Shown here piece by piece: positions 8,849-20,900 of a DNA stretch of 49,161 nucleotides (position 1 is the stretch's first letter; the number at the start of each line of letters is the position of its first letter). The notes beneath the pieces are model-generated. The model had not been told where the DNA came from, did not search any database, and saw nothing but the letters and a program-made list of their open reading frames with translations. The stretch spans positions 1 through 49,161 of the forward strand of contig JAQXAF010000002.1 of the NCBI GenBank assembly GCA_029253085.1, given 5' to 3'. This stretch comes from Luminiphilus sp. Lineage in GTDB: Bacteria > Pseudomonadota > Gammaproteobacteria > Pseudomonadales > Halieaceae. The translations under genes and the position numbers were made by a program.

Positions 8849-10078
8849 TTGAGCAAATCTAACCGCGCCGAAGAATCCAAGTCATGGAGCCCCAGTGAGT
8901 TTGTCGTCGAGGCTGTAGACGACCAGACCCGCTTTCATGATCTCGACTTACAGGACTCCCTGTTGAGGGGAGTCGCCGAGCTGGGCTTTCAGTACTGTTC
9001 GCCGATACAGGCCAAAATCCTGCCCCACACGCTGCAGGGTCACGATGCCATCGGCAAGGCCCAGACGGGCACTGGCAAGACGGCAGCTTTCCTCATTACT
9101 ATTTTTAATGATTTGCTCTGCAATCCACCCGAGGGCGAGCGTTATTTGGCGGAACCACGCGCGGTGATCATTGCCCCCACGCGCGAGCTGGTCATGCAAA
9201 TTGCCGCTGATGCAGAAGATTTGGGTAAATTCACTGGGCTTCAAACCGTCACCATGATTGGCGGAGCTGATTATCAAAAGCAGCTGTCTAAGATTCAGTC
9301 CCGCGTCGTAGACCTGGTTGTTGCAACACCTGGTCGGTTGATCGACTTTATGCAACGCCGGGATCTATTTCTCGACCGTGTCGAAACGCTAGTCCTTGAC
9401 GAAGCAGACCGAATGTTGGACATGGGGTTCATCCCGCAGGTGAAACGAATTGTGAGGGCAACACCCCGCAAGGAGGACCGTCAGACGCTGTTGTTCTCCG
9501 CGACCTTTACACAGGATATTCTCAATTTAGCCCAGCAGTGGACCTTCGAGCCGGTCACCGTAGAAATTGAGCCAGAGCGCGTAGCAACGGCGTCGGTAGA
9601 TCAGCGGGTTTATTTGGTGACTAGCCATGAGCGTTTGAAGGTGTTGCTCAAGGTGCTTCGAGGTCCTGAGGCGGTGTCTACGATTGTGTTTGCTAACCGC
9701 CGGGATCAAGTTCGATCGCTGCATGAAAAATTGCGCAAGGCGGGTATTTCCTGCGGCATTTTATCAGGAGAAATTACTCAGGCGCGCCGCACTAAGACCC
9801 TCGCAGATTTTAAGTCGGGCAAGATAGCCGTGTTGGTAGCAACCGACGTCGCTGGACGGGGCATTCACGTCGATGGGGTTAGCCACGTTGTTAACTACAA
9901 CCTCCCCGAAGACCCTGAGGACTATGTGCACCGTATTGGACGCACAGGCCGGGCCGGAGCGACGGGTATTTCGATCAGTTTTGCCAGTGAAGACGATGCT
10001 TTCTTGCTGCCTGATATTGAAACCCTGTTGGGCGAGCGCCTCAAGTGTGTGTCACCACCGGCAGACTTGCTCGACTGA
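8849..10078 (+). CDS. rhlB: DEAD-box ATP-dependent RNA helicase (RhlB type)
   Basis: This RNA helicase resembles RhlB, the degradosome partner of RNase E and PNPase that unwinds structured mRNA. The 409-residue product has motif I AQTGTGKT (71-78), PTRELV, DEAD (about 180), SAT, and motif [12 protein letters not shown]. The C-terminal [15 protein letters not shown] stretch resembles enteric RhlB more than RhlE or SrmB. The start is TTG ([10 protein letters not shown]); no in-frame ATG gives a sensible N-terminus. The first 25 residues are hydrophilic and look unstructured. Paralogues such as RhlE cannot be fully excluded. Confidence 0.85.
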   Translation: MSKSNRAEESKSWSPSEFVVEAVDDQTRFHDLDLQDSLLRGVAELGFQYCSPIQAKILPHTLQGHDAIGKAQTGTGKTAAFLITIFNDLLCNPPEGERYLAEPRAVIIAPTRELVMQIAADAEDLGKFTGLQTVTMIGGADYQKQLSKIQSRVVDLVVATPGRLIDFMQRRDLFLDRVETLVLDEADRMLDMGFIPQVKRIVRATPRKEDRQTLLFSATFTQDILNLAQQWTFEPVTVEIEPERVATASVDQRVYLVTSHERLKVLLKVLRGPEAVSTIVFANRRDQVRSLHEKLRKAGISCGILSGEITQARRTKTLADFKSGKIAVLVATDVAGRGIHVDGVSHVVNYNLPEDPEDYVHRIGRTGRAGATGISISFASEDDAFLLPDIETLLGERLKCVSPPADLLD

Positions 10079-10087
10079 CGATCAGCC

Positions 10088-10825
10088 TTACTGGCGGTGC
10101 CGGAGTTCCTCGCACCACATCAGTGTTGCCCCGACAACTGCCGCCGGTATAACGACGAGGTTGATCAGTGGTATGCCAGCAACAAAAGCCACCATTCCAC
10201 CCAAGCCCAAACTGCTGAGGCGCCGTGAGGCGCAGGCTTCTTTCACATCTGAAAAGCTTAATCGGTGGTTATCCATGGGATAATCCATGAACTGCAATCC
10301 CATCATCCAAGCACCCAGAGCGAACCACAGCAGTGGAGCAAAAGCTTGGAGACCTGGAATGACGGTCACAATCAAAACAAATAAAGCCAGCGGGATGTAA
10401 TAAAGTATTTTGCGTATTTCTCGAAAAACTCCCCGGGGTAGCGCAAGAATCGCGTTACCGAGCCCCTCAAGTGCCGGTACCGGTTGTCCCGTGATCAGCT
10501 CTTCAACCTTCTCAGCTAAAAGTGCATGAAACGGCGAGGTCAACACAAGGACCATGAGAGTTGAAAGGTATCCCGTAGCCAAGCCACCCATAAGCCATAA
10601 CAGGGGGGCGATTAACCAGGTCAGAAAACCTAGCCAGCTTGGTAGCGTGGCCTCGGTCGCCTGAATTAAGCCGTCTACGAAGCCCCAAGCCACAGCGCCA
10701 AACAGGACAAATAGGCTCATATTGGCGATTAGCGGCAAGATAACGAAAGCACGGAGTCGTGCATCCGTTAGCATGGCGAGCCCACGGAAGAAATAACCGG
10801 CGCCTGTGATTAAATTTCCCTTCAT
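10088..10825 (-). CDS. cysZ: Sulfate transporter CysZ
   Basis: The 245-residue product is an EI24/CysZ family inner-membrane protein with several hydrophobic segments and the family pattern of a large hydrophobic core near LPLALFVLIVTVIPGLQ. CysZ imports sulfate for the cysteine pathway. GGGAGG sits about 9 bases before the ATG at 10825. It is convergent with rhlB (9 bases between stops) and divergent from the Smr-domain gene. No other cys genes are nearby, so the substrate comes from family membership only. Confidence 0.88.
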   Translation of the reverse strand: MKGNLITGAGYFFRGLAMLTDARLRAFVILPLIANMSLFVLFGAVAWGFVDGLIQATEATLPSWLGFLTWLIAPLLWLMGGLATGYLSTLMVLVLTSPFHALLAEKVEELITGQPVPALEGLGNAILALPRGVFREIRKILYYIPLALFVLIVTVIPGLQAFAPLLWFALGAWMMGLQFMDYPMDNHRLSFSDVKEACASRRLSSLGLGGMVAFVAGIPLINLVVIPAAVVGATLMWCEELRHRQ

Positions 10826-10855
10826 CTGTTTGATCCTCCCTGATCTGTCGGTCAG

Positions 10856-10873
10856 TATAAAGTGCTGAGCACT
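10856..10873 (+). promoter_or_regulatory. Candidate -10 and small palindrome before the smrA-like gene
   Basis: TATAAA at 10856-10861 resembles a -10 element, and it runs into the 13-base palindrome AGTGCT-G-AGCACT at 10861-10873. A start of transcription near 10868 would favour the GTG at 10892 over the one at 10862 as translation start. No good -35 is visible. Confidence 0.3.
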
Positions 10874-10891
10874 AAATTGTGGGGCAAGGTC

Positions 10892-11494
10892 GTGTCAGAT
10901 GATGAGTTTTTTCAGGAGGAGATGCTGGGGGTCACGCCGCTCAAGCGTGATGCTAGGGAGCGCCTGCTGCGAAAAGGGAACGAAGGTGATGGTGAAGCGC
11001 GCAGGCTGGCTGCTGAAGGCGAGCCCGAAGGGCTTCTAAACTCATTAGTTGATGAGGGCGTCGAACCCCTTGATGCCTGGTATGTTCTGGCCTTTAAGCG
11101 CCCCGGTATTCAGCATGGCGTATATAAAAAACTCAGACAGGGTCGCTATGAAATTGACGCACGCCTTGATCTTCATCGGCTCTCAGTGAAGCAGGCCCGG
11201 GTCGATGTTCACAGTTTCATTCAGGACGCCATGCAGTACGGACTGCGAACAGTACTCATTCTTCACGGCAAAGGGCAGCGCAAGACAGAGCAAGAGAAAA
11301 CTGCGGTTTTAAAGGGCTACGTCAACCACTGGTTACAAGATTTAGAGGATGTTCAGGCATTCCACTCTGCTCAGGCGGAACATGGTGGTACGGGTGCGGT
11401 CTACGTACTGTTGCGCAAGAGCCTTCAGAAAAAGCGTGAAAACAGAGAGCGTTTTCTCAAAGGACGCGTGCCTTATGATCGACCGGCTGACTAA
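10892..11494 (+). CDS. smrA: Smr-domain protein (SmrA-like DNA endonuclease family)
   Basis: The roughly 200-residue product ends in an Smr domain: DLHRLSVKQA (DLH motif), LILHGKGQ and GGTGAVYVLLR. Smr domains are homologous to the C-terminus of MutS2 and stand-alone versions can nick DNA or bind RNA; the physiological role of SmrA is unclear. GTG at 10892 gives MSDDEFFQEEMLGVTPLKR, aligned with the usual SmrA N-terminus; an upstream in-frame GTG at 10862 adds ten residues but overlaps the likely promoter. Convergent with gatB, 20 bases apart. Confidence 0.85.
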   Translation: MSDDEFFQEEMLGVTPLKRDARERLLRKGNEGDGEARRLAAEGEPEGLLNSLVDEGVEPLDAWYVLAFKRPGIQHGVYKKLRQGRYEIDARLDLHRLSVKQARVDVHSFIQDAMQYGLRTVLILHGKGQRKTEQEKTAVLKGYVNHWLQDLEDVQAFHSAQAEHGGTGAVYVLLRKSLQKKRENRERFLKGRVPYDRPAD

Positions 11495-11514
11495 TTTGCA
11501 AAGTTGGCTGCGGC

Positions 11515-12963
11515 TTAGGACTCTCCAAGCTTCGAGATTAAGAGTGTGTTGAGCCGCTGTGGGTTAGCCTGTCCTTTTGACGCCTTCATGACTTGTCCCA
11601 CAAAAAAGCCCACAAGCTTTTTTTGCTTGCTCTCTTCGGCGGCTCGGTACTGAGTCACTTGATCAGGATGGTTTGCTATGACTTGGTCGACCATAGCTTC
11701 CAGCGCTCCAGTATCGGTTACTTGCTTCAAGCCGCGGGTTTCAATGATGGCATCAGCAGTACCCTCGTGTTGCCACAATCCCTCAAACACCTGTTTCGCT
11801 AGTTTGCTAGACAGTGTGCTGTCCGCTATTCGAATAATGAGGCCTGCTAGAGCTTCAGCCGAAACGGGCGACTCACCGATCTCTAAATTTTCTCGATTTA
11901 AAGCGCCCGCAAGATCGCCCAGTATCCAGTTGGCGGTTAACTTTGGCGCCTTACTTTTGATCGCTGCTGCCTCGAAATAGTTAGCCAAAGTGGGAGTGTC
12001 AACCAGCAGTGCGGCATCATACTGGCCCAGCTCGTAATCACTCATAAAGCGTGAGCGCTTTATTCTCGGGAGCTCAGGTAAAGCGCCCTTGATGGCGTCA
12101 ATGTATTCATCATCGATAATGATGGGAAGCAAATCGGGCTCGGGAAAGTAGCGGTAATCGTTGGCAACCTCTTTTGACCGCATTGCCCGGGTCTCGTTTT
12201 TATCGGCGTCATAAAGGCGAGTTTCTTGAGTTATCGTGCCCCCGGATTCCAGCACATCTTGTTGTCGCTCAGTCTCAATGGCGATGGCTTTCTCGACGAA
12301 CTTGAAAGAGTTGACGTTTTTAATTTCAGTGCGCGTGCCAAATGCCTCGCTGCCCGTCGGTCGCAATGAAATATTAATGTCGCAGCGCATAGAGCCCTCC
12401 GCCATATTGCCATCTGAAATGCCCAAGTAGATGGCCAGAGAATGCAGCGCTTTCAAGTAGGCGACAGCCTGAGCTGCAGTTCGAAAGTCTGGCTCCGTCA
12501 CAATCTCAAGAAGCGGGGTACCCGCGCGATTTAGATCAACTCCCGTTTGTCCGGTATAGGCATCATGAACAGATTTTCCGGCATCCTCCTCAAGGTGTGC
12601 GCGAGTGATTCGAACGGGAAATAGGGAGCCATCCTCCATGGGAATATCGAATTGGCCTTCGCAAACAATAGGCTCAAAAAATTGACTGACTTGATACCCC
12701 TTTGGTAGATCGGGATAAAAATAATTTTTTCGGTCGAACACAGAGCGCTTACCCAAACGGGCATCGATGGCTAGACCAAACATAACGGCGTAGCGCAGCG
12801 CTTCGCTATTAAGCACTGGAAGCATGCCCGGCATTCCAAGGTCGACTGCGCAAGCTTGAACATTGGGGTCCGCACCAAATTGATTGGCAGCACCTGAAAA
12901 TATCTTGCTCTTGGTCGCAAGTTGCAGGTGCACTTCCAGCCCCATGACCACTTCCCAGCTCAT
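11515..12963 (-). CDS. gatB: Asp/Glu-tRNA(Asn/Gln) amidotransferase subunit B
   Basis: GatB is the kinase and tRNA-recognition subunit of GatCAB, which phosphorylates the side chain of mischarged Glu-tRNA(Gln) or Asp-tRNA(Asn) and amidates it with ammonia channelled from GatA. The 482-residue product begins [13 protein letters not shown] and carries the family signatures [19 protein letters not shown] and [11 protein letters not shown], with the YqeY-like tail domain at the C-terminus. Its ATG overlaps the gatA stop (ATGA), so the subunits are translationally coupled in the order C-A-B. Confidence 0.98.
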   Translation of the reverse strand: MSWEVVMGLEVHLQLATKSKIFSGAANQFGADPNVQACAVDLGMPGMLPVLNSEALRYAVMFGLAIDARLGKRSVFDRKNYFYPDLPKGYQVSQFFEPIVCEGQFDIPMEDGSLFPVRITRAHLEEDAGKSVHDAYTGQTGVDLNRAGTPLLEIVTEPDFRTAAQAVAYLKALHSLAIYLGISDGNMAEGSMRCDINISLRPTGSEAFGTRTEIKNVNSFKFVEKAIAIETERQQDVLESGGTITQETRLYDADKNETRAMRSKEVANDYRYFPEPDLLPIIIDDEYIDAIKGALPELPRIKRSRFMSDYELGQYDAALLVDTPTLANYFEAAAIKSKAPKLTANWILGDLAGALNRENLEIGESPVSAEALAGLIIRIADSTLSSKLAKQVFEGLWQHEGTADAIIETRGLKQVTDTGALEAMVDQVIANHPDQVTQYRAAEESKQKKLVGFFVGQVMKASKGQANPQRLNTLLISKLGES

Positions 12964-14438
12964 GGCTTTGCCCCCGCTAGGGTGGGTTTAGCGCGGTGGT
13001 GATTGGTACACAATTGAAAGCGATGCCCCACTCTCAATAAGGTGGTTTCGTCAAAGGAACGCCCGATTAATTGGAGTCCTACCGGCATGCCATCAATGAG
13101 CCCTGCGGGAATAGATAGCCCAGGTAGGCCGGCAAGATTGACCGATAAGGTGTAAATATCTTCCAAGTACATGGCCAGTGGGTCGTCAGATTTCGCACCA
13201 AGAGGAAAGGCTGTGCCGGGAGCGGCGGGGCCTGCAATAACGTCGCAGCGCTCGAAGGCTTTTTGAAAATCTTCGCTAATCAGCCGCCTTACCTGTTGGG
13301 CCTTCTTGAAATAGGCATCGTAAAAACCCGCCGACAGGGCATAGGTTCCAACAAGAATACGTCGTTGAACCTCCTCGCCAAATCCTTCGCTGCGAGACCG
13401 TTCATAAAGGTCTGTTAGATTCTGAGGGTTGTCACAGCGGTGACCGAACCGCACACCGTCGTAGCGAGACAGGTTTGTAGACGCTTCTGCGGGGGCAATA
13501 ATGTAGTAAGTCGCTATCCCTTGCTCAGTGTGGGGTAAGTCAATATCAATGAGTTCAGCGCCCTCCTTGACCAATTCGTCTAAAGCTTCATGTATTTTCT
13601 CGGCAACCCGCTGATCAAGATTATGGTTGAAGTACTCCTTAGGAATACCGATTTTAAGGCCGGCAATCGGTTGATTCAGCCCTGCGGTAAAGTCGGGTAC
13701 GTCAAGGTCCGCGGAGGTTGAATCGCCCGCATCGACGCCACTCATGGCTTGCAGCATTAGTGCGGCGTCCTCGACGGTACGGGTCATAGGGCCCGCCTGA
13801 TCTAGCGATGAAGCGAAAGCAATAATGCCAAGTCTAGAGACGCGTCCATAGGTGGGTTTTAACCCGGTGACTCCGCACAGAGAGGCGGGCTGACGAATAG
13901 ACCCCCCAGTATCTGTGCCCGTGCTTAGGGGCGCGAAACCAGCAGCAACAGCAGCCGCGGCGCCCCCAGAACTTCCTCCGGGAACACAATTGAGATCCCA
14001 GGGGTTGCGCGTTACTCCAAATACCGACGTTTCCGTGGAGGAGCCCATAGCAAATTCATCCATATTGGTTTTACCCAACATGACAGTTCCGGCTGCGCGA
14101 AGTCGACTCACTACAGTGGCATCATAAGGCGGTATGAAATTCGCCAGCATTTTTGAGGCGCAGGTGGTGGCCACGTTCTGGGTACAGAAAATATCTTTAT
14201 GCAGTAGTGGTATTCCTGTGAGGGGGCCTGCCGTACCGTCTCGCAATTGTAAGTCGGCGGCTTTCGCTTCTGCCAAGGCAGACTCTTCGCAGAGGGTGAC
14301 GACAGCATTTATTGAGCCATTGTGTGCCGAAATGGCATCAATGCAGGCTTTGGTAAGCTCCACGGCTGAGATTTCTGCGGTTTTCAGCGCAGATGACAGC
14401 TCGGTTGCTGAGGCGGTTGTGAGGGCTTCCCGTGTCAT
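12960..14438 (-). CDS. gatA: Asp/Glu-tRNA(Asn/Gln) amidotransferase subunit A
   Basis: GatA is the amidase-signature glutaminase of GatCAB. The 492-residue product has the full Ser-cisSer-Lys triad: Lys81, Ser156 in [11 protein letters not shown], and the nucleophile Ser180 in [11 protein letters not shown], with the same spacing as in characterised GatA. The ATG overlaps the gatC stop as TAATG. A tRNA-Gln is encoded 13 kb away; whether this organism uses the indirect pathway for Gln, Asn or both depends on GlnRS and AsnRS outside the window. Confidence 0.98.
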   Translation of the reverse strand: MTREALTTASATELSSALKTAEISAVELTKACIDAISAHNGSINAVVTLCEESALAEAKAADLQLRDGTAGPLTGIPLLHKDIFCTQNVATTCASKMLANFIPPYDATVVSRLRAAGTVMLGKTNMDEFAMGSSTETSVFGVTRNPWDLNCVPGGSSGGAAAAVAAGFAPLSTGTDTGGSIRQPASLCGVTGLKPTYGRVSRLGIIAFASSLDQAGPMTRTVEDAALMLQAMSGVDAGDSTSADLDVPDFTAGLNQPIAGLKIGIPKEYFNHNLDQRVAEKIHEALDELVKEGAELIDIDLPHTEQGIATYYIIAPAEASTNLSRYDGVRFGHRCDNPQNLTDLYERSRSEGFGEEVQRRILVGTYALSAGFYDAYFKKAQQVRRLISEDFQKAFERCDVIAGPAAPGTAFPLGAKSDDPLAMYLEDIYTLSVNLAGLPGLSIPAGLIDGMPVGLQLIGRSFDETTLLRVGHRFQLCTNHHRAKPTLAGAKP

Positions 14439-14725
14439 TAGTCGAGTACCTTTGGGACAAGAAAAAATCCGTCTGCGACGGCAGGCGCGGTCTTTTGAAG
14501 TGCCTCCCGCTGATTGCTCTCGGTAACCTCATCGGCCCGCAGTCGCTGCTGCATGTCGTGTGGGTTTGACATTGGGATGACACCCTCGGTGTCAATTTGC
14601 TCCAGCTGGGCAACGAGGTCCAAGGTACGGCCAAAGCGATCGGTCACGTCGTCGAGTGCGGCCTCGTCGATACGTAATCGAGCGAGCTGTGCCACCGACA
14701 GCACATCTGCGGGAATGGTGGGCAT
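14438..14725 (-). CDS. gatC: Asp/Glu-tRNA(Asn/Gln) amidotransferase subunit C
   Basis: GatC is the small stabilising subunit that wraps around GatA. The 95-residue product has the usual pattern: an N-terminal helix with VAQLARLRI, a middle helix ([19 protein letters not shown]) and the LRADEV and [10 protein letters not shown]-terminal motifs. It is the first gene of gatCAB and is divergent from mreB, an arrangement shared with Pseudomonas. Confidence 0.97.
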   Translation of the reverse strand: MPTIPADVLSVAQLARLRIDEAALDDVTDRFGRTLDLVAQLEQIDTEGVIPMSNPHDMQQRLRADEVTESNQREALQKTAPAVADGFFLVPKVLD

Positions 14726-14777
14726 GGCGGAGTGTCCGCTGTAAAAAGAAGAGGGGCGACGCTACCACAGATTCACC

Positions 14778-14806
14778 TTGCCCAAAAACCCCCACGTTGA
14801 TACATT
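14778..14806 (+). promoter_or_regulatory. Candidate mreB promoter
   Basis: TTGCCC (14778-14783), a 17-base spacer and TACATT (14801-14806) match sigma-70 hexamers at 4/6 each. Transcription would begin near 14813, giving an mreB leader of about 150 bases. The rest of the 14726-14962 gap shows no gene. Confidence 0.45.
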
Positions 14807-14944
14807 CGCACATTAAGACGAAGCTTGAACTGGCTGATTTCGCGGTGTTTTTGCCGCATTTTGCAGAACTTGGCTTTGCCACAACAAATTCCCGCACGCT
14901 CAGTGCACTCGCATTGGCGAGATGTGCCCGGGGTGCAGGCGTAA

Positions 14945-16000
<1,056 letters not shown>

Positions 16001-16034
16001 GTTCTCCTTTTTCTACGTTAAGGTGAGGTGAGCG

Positions 16035-16871
16035 ATCAAACCCCTATTTCTCAAAGAAAAGCATGTGGGTTGGCGTGCCACTTTAGGCATTGGTTGCTGC
16101 CTGCTACTCCTATTTTATCTGCGAGATCACCCTGCACTTGAAACTCCCCGGCGATATGCAGTTGATACTGCAGCGATTGTTTATCGTGTGGCAGCGGCCC
16201 CCAAAATGGCCTTTATCGGATTAGGAAATTTCTTCCAGTCACACAGTACGCTGCGAGCTGACAAAGCGCGCCTCGAACAAGAAAACCTTGTGCTCAAGGG
16301 GCAAACTCAAAAGCTCGCCGCTGTTCTGGCGGAAAATGGACGCTACCGCGCATTATTGCGCTCCGCTGAGACCCTTGAGCGCGAGGTGATGGTCGCAGAA
16401 ATTGTCGCTATGACCGCAGCCCCGTCCCGTCATGAGTTGGTTATCGATAAAGGAACCGCCGACGCTGTTTATGTGGGACAGCCTTTGCTCGGTGCTGATG
16501 GACTGATGGGCCAGGTGATTCGAGTAGGACAGTACAGTAGTCAGGCGCTACTGATTACCGACGCCACTCACGCGGTGCCTGTTCAAGTACTGCGCAGTGG
16601 CGTCCGGGGGCTGGCCGAGGGAACTGGGGTACTAAATCGTTTGGTCGTGAGGCACATTGCAGCGACGACTGATATTGAAGAGGGTGATACCTTGGTGACA
16701 TCGGGTCTAGGTGGACTCTTTCCCGCTGGATACCCAGTGGCCACTATAGAAACCATTATAAAGCAGCCGGGCTCTTCTTTTTCCCAAGTAATCGCGGTGC
16801 CTATTGCTAGCCTCGATCGTGGACGGCATGTGATGTTGGCGCTCGATCTAATGCCTGCTGGCAGTCAATAG
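16035..16871 (+). CDS. mreC: Rod shape-determining protein MreC (apparent AUC start)
   Basis: MreC is a bitopic inner-membrane protein whose periplasmic beta domains link MreB to the PBP2-RodA synthase. The product has an N-terminal membrane helix (about residues 15-32), a coiled coil (about 70-105) and two beta-barrel-like domains. A GTG at 16065 would begin at VGWRAT, but the in-frame codons before it encode IKPLFLKEKH, which align with MKPIF at the start of enteric MreC, and AGGTGAGG lies 6 bases before the ATC at 16035. A stop (TGA, 16029) closes the frame just upstream. I therefore place the start at ATC, giving 278 residues; GTG 16065 is the conventional alternative. Confidence 0.9.
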   Translation: MKPLFLKEKHVGWRATLGIGCCLLLLFYLRDHPALETPRRYAVDTAAIVYRVAAAPKMAFIGLGNFFQSHSTLRADKARLEQENLVLKGQTQKLAAVLAENGRYRALLRSAETLEREVMVAEIVAMTAAPSRHELVIDKGTADAVYVGQPLLGADGLMGQVIRVGQYSSQALLITDATHAVPVQVLRSGVRGLAEGTGVLNRLVVRHIAATTDIEEGDTLVTSGLGGLFPAGYPVATIETIIKQPGSSFSQVIAVPIASLDRGRHVMLALDLMPAGSQ

Positions 16872-16873
16872 TT

Positions 16874-17356
16874 GTGATAGTAGAAAGAGGCTCCTGGGTA
16901 ATTTTTAGCTCAATCTTGGTGGCCCTTCTGATCGTCGCTATACCGGTGCCTGTATCTTGGCGCGAATATATTCCTGACTGGCCGCTTCTATTTTTGTTTT
17001 ATTGGGTTTTGGCTTTGCCCAATCGAGTCGGGGTGCTTTCAGCTTGTGTGGTAGGAATACTCACGGATCTGCTGGATGGCTCACCCGCCGGTGCGACAGC
17101 TATTGGGGCTGTATTGGCAGTGCTTGTCATTCTTGTGAGTTACCAACGCATCCGGCAGTTTGATGGGCTAAAACAAGGCCTTGTGATGGCTCTTTTAATA
17201 TCATTGGTTCACCTGATTGAGCAGCGCCTGGAAACGTTCCTTGGTTGGCAACATGCGGGCACAGCGTTCCTTCTGCCGGCTGCTGTCTCCCTATTATTTT
17301 GGGTGCCAGTTCGCAATTGCCTCAGATTTTTTAGAAGGTATTACGAGGTTCAGTGA
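16874..17356 (+). CDS. mreD: Rod shape-determining protein MreD
   Basis: MreD is a small polytopic inner-membrane protein of the elongasome, partner of MreC and the PBP2-RodA complex. The 160-residue product has about five membrane helices and the family motif GILTDLLDGSPAGATAIG. It starts with GTG two bases after the mreC stop and overlaps maf as TGATG. Confidence 0.94.
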   Translation: MIVERGSWVIFSSILVALLIVAIPVPVSWREYIPDWPLLFLFYWVLALPNRVGVLSACVVGILTDLLDGSPAGATAIGAVLAVLVILVSYQRIRQFDGLKQGLVMALLISLVHLIEQRLETFLGWQHAGTAFLLPAAVSLLFWVPVRNCLRFFRRYYEVQ

Positions 17357-17919
17357 TGCAAATTATTCTTGCTTCGGGCAGCCCTAGACGTCGGACCTTG
17401 TTGGAATTTCTTGAGCCTAACTTTACCTGTGTGGAACCTAACGTTGACGAGAGTCGAACCGTTGGAGAGGCCCCCAAAGACTATGTGATGCGTTTAGCGG
17501 TTATGAAGGCGTCCGCAGTGGATGCCAAAGGTGCACTTATCCTCGGCGCTGATACTACGGTGGCTGTTGATGATACGGTCCTTGGAAAGCCAGATGATCG
17601 CGAAGATGCAACGCGCATGCTGTCCTTGCTTTCGGGGCGGTCCCATTGCGTTATGACGGGCGTGGCTGCTCGTTGCGATGACGTTGTGGAGGTATGTGTG
17701 GTGTCTACCTCGGTCACCTTTGCTCAACTATCAGCGCGAGGGATAGCGCGCTATTTAGATACAGCGGAACCTTGGGATAAGGCCGGTGCCTATGCGATTC
17801 AGGGGCGCGGGGGTGTATTTGTCCAGAGTATTGAAGGCAGCTTTTCTTCAGTCGTTGGATTACCTCTCGCTGAAACTAAGGCATTAATGGCTAACTTCGG
17901 CGTTGGTTTAGATCGGTGA
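17356..17919 (+). CDS. maf: Maf family nucleotide pyrophosphatase (YhdE type)
   Basis: Maf proteins hydrolyse canonical or modified NTPs to NMP and PPi; the YhdE subgroup, which sits by mreBCD in enterics, acts on dTTP and UTP. The 187-residue product starts with the Maf signature ASGSPRRRTLL and has LGADTTV and GKPDDREDA further on. An ATG at 17356 overlaps the mreD stop and is preferred over the GTG just before it. rng, the usual next gene, is absent. Confidence 0.93.
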   Translation: MQIILASGSPRRRTLLEFLEPNFTCVEPNVDESRTVGEAPKDYVMRLAVMKASAVDAKGALILGADTTVAVDDTVLGKPDDREDATRMLSLLSGRSHCVMTGVAARCDDVVEVCVVSTSVTFAQLSARGIARYLDTAEPWDKAGAYAIQGRGGVFVQSIEGSFSSVVGLPLAETKALMANFGVGLDR

Positions 17920-17925
17920 CGCAGT

Positions 17926-20900
17926 ATGTCGATTGAGCGAATTTACCACGTTCTCGGCCGAACACTTTGGCGATCTATGCTGGTGCTCATTGTCCTCTTG
18001 GCAGTGTATGTTGCGGGTGCCCGTGCACTTTTAAGTGCTTTGCCGGTTTATCAGCAAACCGTTAATGACTGGCTTACCGAAAAGACCGGACTTAGCTATG
18101 GCATTTCTAGTGTTCGCGGCGATATCGAAAAATTCCAGCCTAGCATTCAAGTCAACGGATTGCATATTGTGTTACCTAATGGCCGGCCGATTGTTTTTGA
18201 ATCAGCCGAGGTGACGGTTGACCCCTGGGCCTCACTACTCGCTGGGCAAGTTCGACTGGACACACTGCGCTTAAACGGTCTGGCGGTCGATTTGCCCGTA
18301 GGGGCCTTATCGCCTTCTGCTGGCGATGGGGGTGCGGCCCGTCTAGCCGCTGGGCTGCTGGTGGCGTTCCGTAAAGTAACCATCGAACGAGCGGAAATTT
18401 GGTTGGTGGGGGCAGAAGGCGATCGCCAGCAACTGAATGTGATGCTCGATTTACACCGCTCAGGGAGTGAGCGTCAAGTTGTAGTGGAGGTGTCGGGTCC
18501 GCAAAATTCGCATCTTAGTATTTCGGGTTCGAGTATTGGCGATATTCTGCAGTTAGATCGCTTTGCGGGTGAGCTTTACGGTCGTTTGAGTATTCCCAAC
18601 GCTGAATGGTTGTCGAGCTTTTTTAGTGACGGTTTTAACGTAAACGGCGAGCTTGATTTTTGGTATCGAAACAATAGCCAACAGCCGAATATTGACCTGT
18701 CGCTGAATCTGGCCGACTTGTCTTGGTCATATCAAGATGGACGTACTGTAAAGCTCGATACCTTTGCCTTTGATGCGGGCGTCAATATTCAGTCAGGGGG
18801 TTGGATAACTCGACTTCAGTCGCTTGTCGTAAGTGCCAATGCTACGGCTTTTTCCTTGGATCGGCTGGAAATTGATGGCCGCGGTGATGGCCTGCGATTA
18901 AAGACTGAAGAGCTGGATCTGGGTCGCTTGGCTAAAACAGTGGTAGCCAGTGATCTCCTGCCTAGCAAGGCCTCTGCGGTTCTTTCTGAACTTAACCCTA
19001 CTGGATCTTTAGTGGCCCTTGAGGCGGGTCTGGCAGATTGGCGCAAGCCTTTATCCGATTGGTCGATGATGGCGCAGATTCACAATGTATCGGTGCAAGC
19101 GCGCAGAAAACTACCTGGCTTGTTAGGGATAGATGGAACAGTGGAGGCAACGCACAGCGGCGCCATAGCCTGGATAGACACCGAAGACTTTACCTTAGAT
19201 TTACCGAGGGTTTATCGGGAGCCGATCGACTTCAAACAAATTTTAGGACGGATATCGGCGAGTTGGAATTCGGACACGCTGTACCTTCATAGTGGAATTT
19301 TTGATGGTGAACATGAGGAGCACCTCGCCAACGCACTTTTTGGTATGACGATTCCTCTGGTTCCTCAAGCACTGCAGGGGCCACCCTTAGCGATGTATTT
19401 GGATGTCGGTGTTCCGGCAGCATCGGTGGATGTTCGCCAAAACTACATCCCGTACCGAATACCTCAAGTGCTTGAGCAATGGCTGGATAGCAGTATTTTA
19501 GAGGGTAAGTTATCTCAAATAGGCTTTTCCTGGCGTGGTGGATTCAAAGACTTTGGCTCCGGGCTGCAAAGTATGCAAATTGCGGCTGGGGTCACGGATA
19601 GCGACATCAAATTTCAGCCAGGTTGGCCGAAAATTAGCGGGTTTGAAGGAACGTTATTGGTGGACACCGATCGGGTGAGTGTATGGGGACGCCAAGGGCG
19701 CGTTAGTAACACAACTGTCGAGGGTGTTTCGGTAGAAGTCGATGCTGCAAAGACCGCTGGCGGCCTGTTGGCCTCTGGCCAGTTCCGAGGGCGTGGGGCA
19801 GCAGGGTTGGAGTTATTGCAGCGCAGCCCCATCTACAACTATGCAGCTACGTTGTTGGATGATTTAGAAGTGGATGGATCTGTGTCCGGTGAACTTACGT
19901 TGGCTATGGATATTCGATCAGCTGCTACGGCGCCTCGGGTCGCGGTGACGACTGAACTTGTAGAGGCCAAGATCAAGTCCCGCCTCTTGGCGCTCACATT
20001 GGAGAATGTCGAGGGTGGGTTAGATTTTAATTCAGAGACAGGCTTCTCTAGCCGCAGTCTGAGGTCTACATTGTTTGGGGAACCTGTTACCACAGAAGTG
20101 GGGGCAGGCAGCTCCGAACTCGATGGTGCCGCGATATTCGATGCTCGGTTTACTGCGGATGTGTCTGGGGCAGATTTGTTAGCTTGGAGTCAAGGTCTCG
20201 CGGCGTATTCTATGACAGGGGAAGAGCAAACCCAGCTCTTGTCCGGAAAGACTCAGATGGTGGTCGATGTTGCTGTCGGCGATGAAATGCAGTTTGGCGT
20301 TAGCAGTGCTCTGGCAGGTCTAGAGGTGGCGTTGCCAAAACCTCTGGGTAAAAGTGCTGAGGTAGAGACCCCCTTGAGTCTTATTTTTCAGCCCAGTAAG
20401 CCCATCCCTTTAGAGGTCTTTTGGTTTGAACGCGTGCAAGGTCAGCTGTTTCAAGAAGCGGCCGGTATCTCAGGCCTTGCTTTAGATCTCACTCCCAGGC
20501 CCGATCCCATACCGTTTTCGGGTAAGCCTGCGGCTTCGGGTATCGATGTTTTCGGGCAGGTATCTCGTGTTGAACTCGATCCCTGGCTTGCGGCCTTGCG
20601 ACAATTGACGTTTACCAATAGTAGCAATTCGCTTCAATGGCCCCTGCACATCAACGCCTTGGGGTTTGATGAGGTTGTTGTCGGCACCATCGCCGTCGAA
20701 GACGTGACCGTCGATGTCACGCCCTATACATCATGGTACCAACTCGGTATCAACACATCATGGCTAGATGCAGAGCTGACCATCCCCGAGGATGATAGAA
20801 ATATTGCCTTAATCATCAATCACCTCGATTATGATGAGCTGGGGGGATTGAGCACCGTCACAACGGATCTGTATCCCTCCGAGAATCAAATTAAGGCCCG

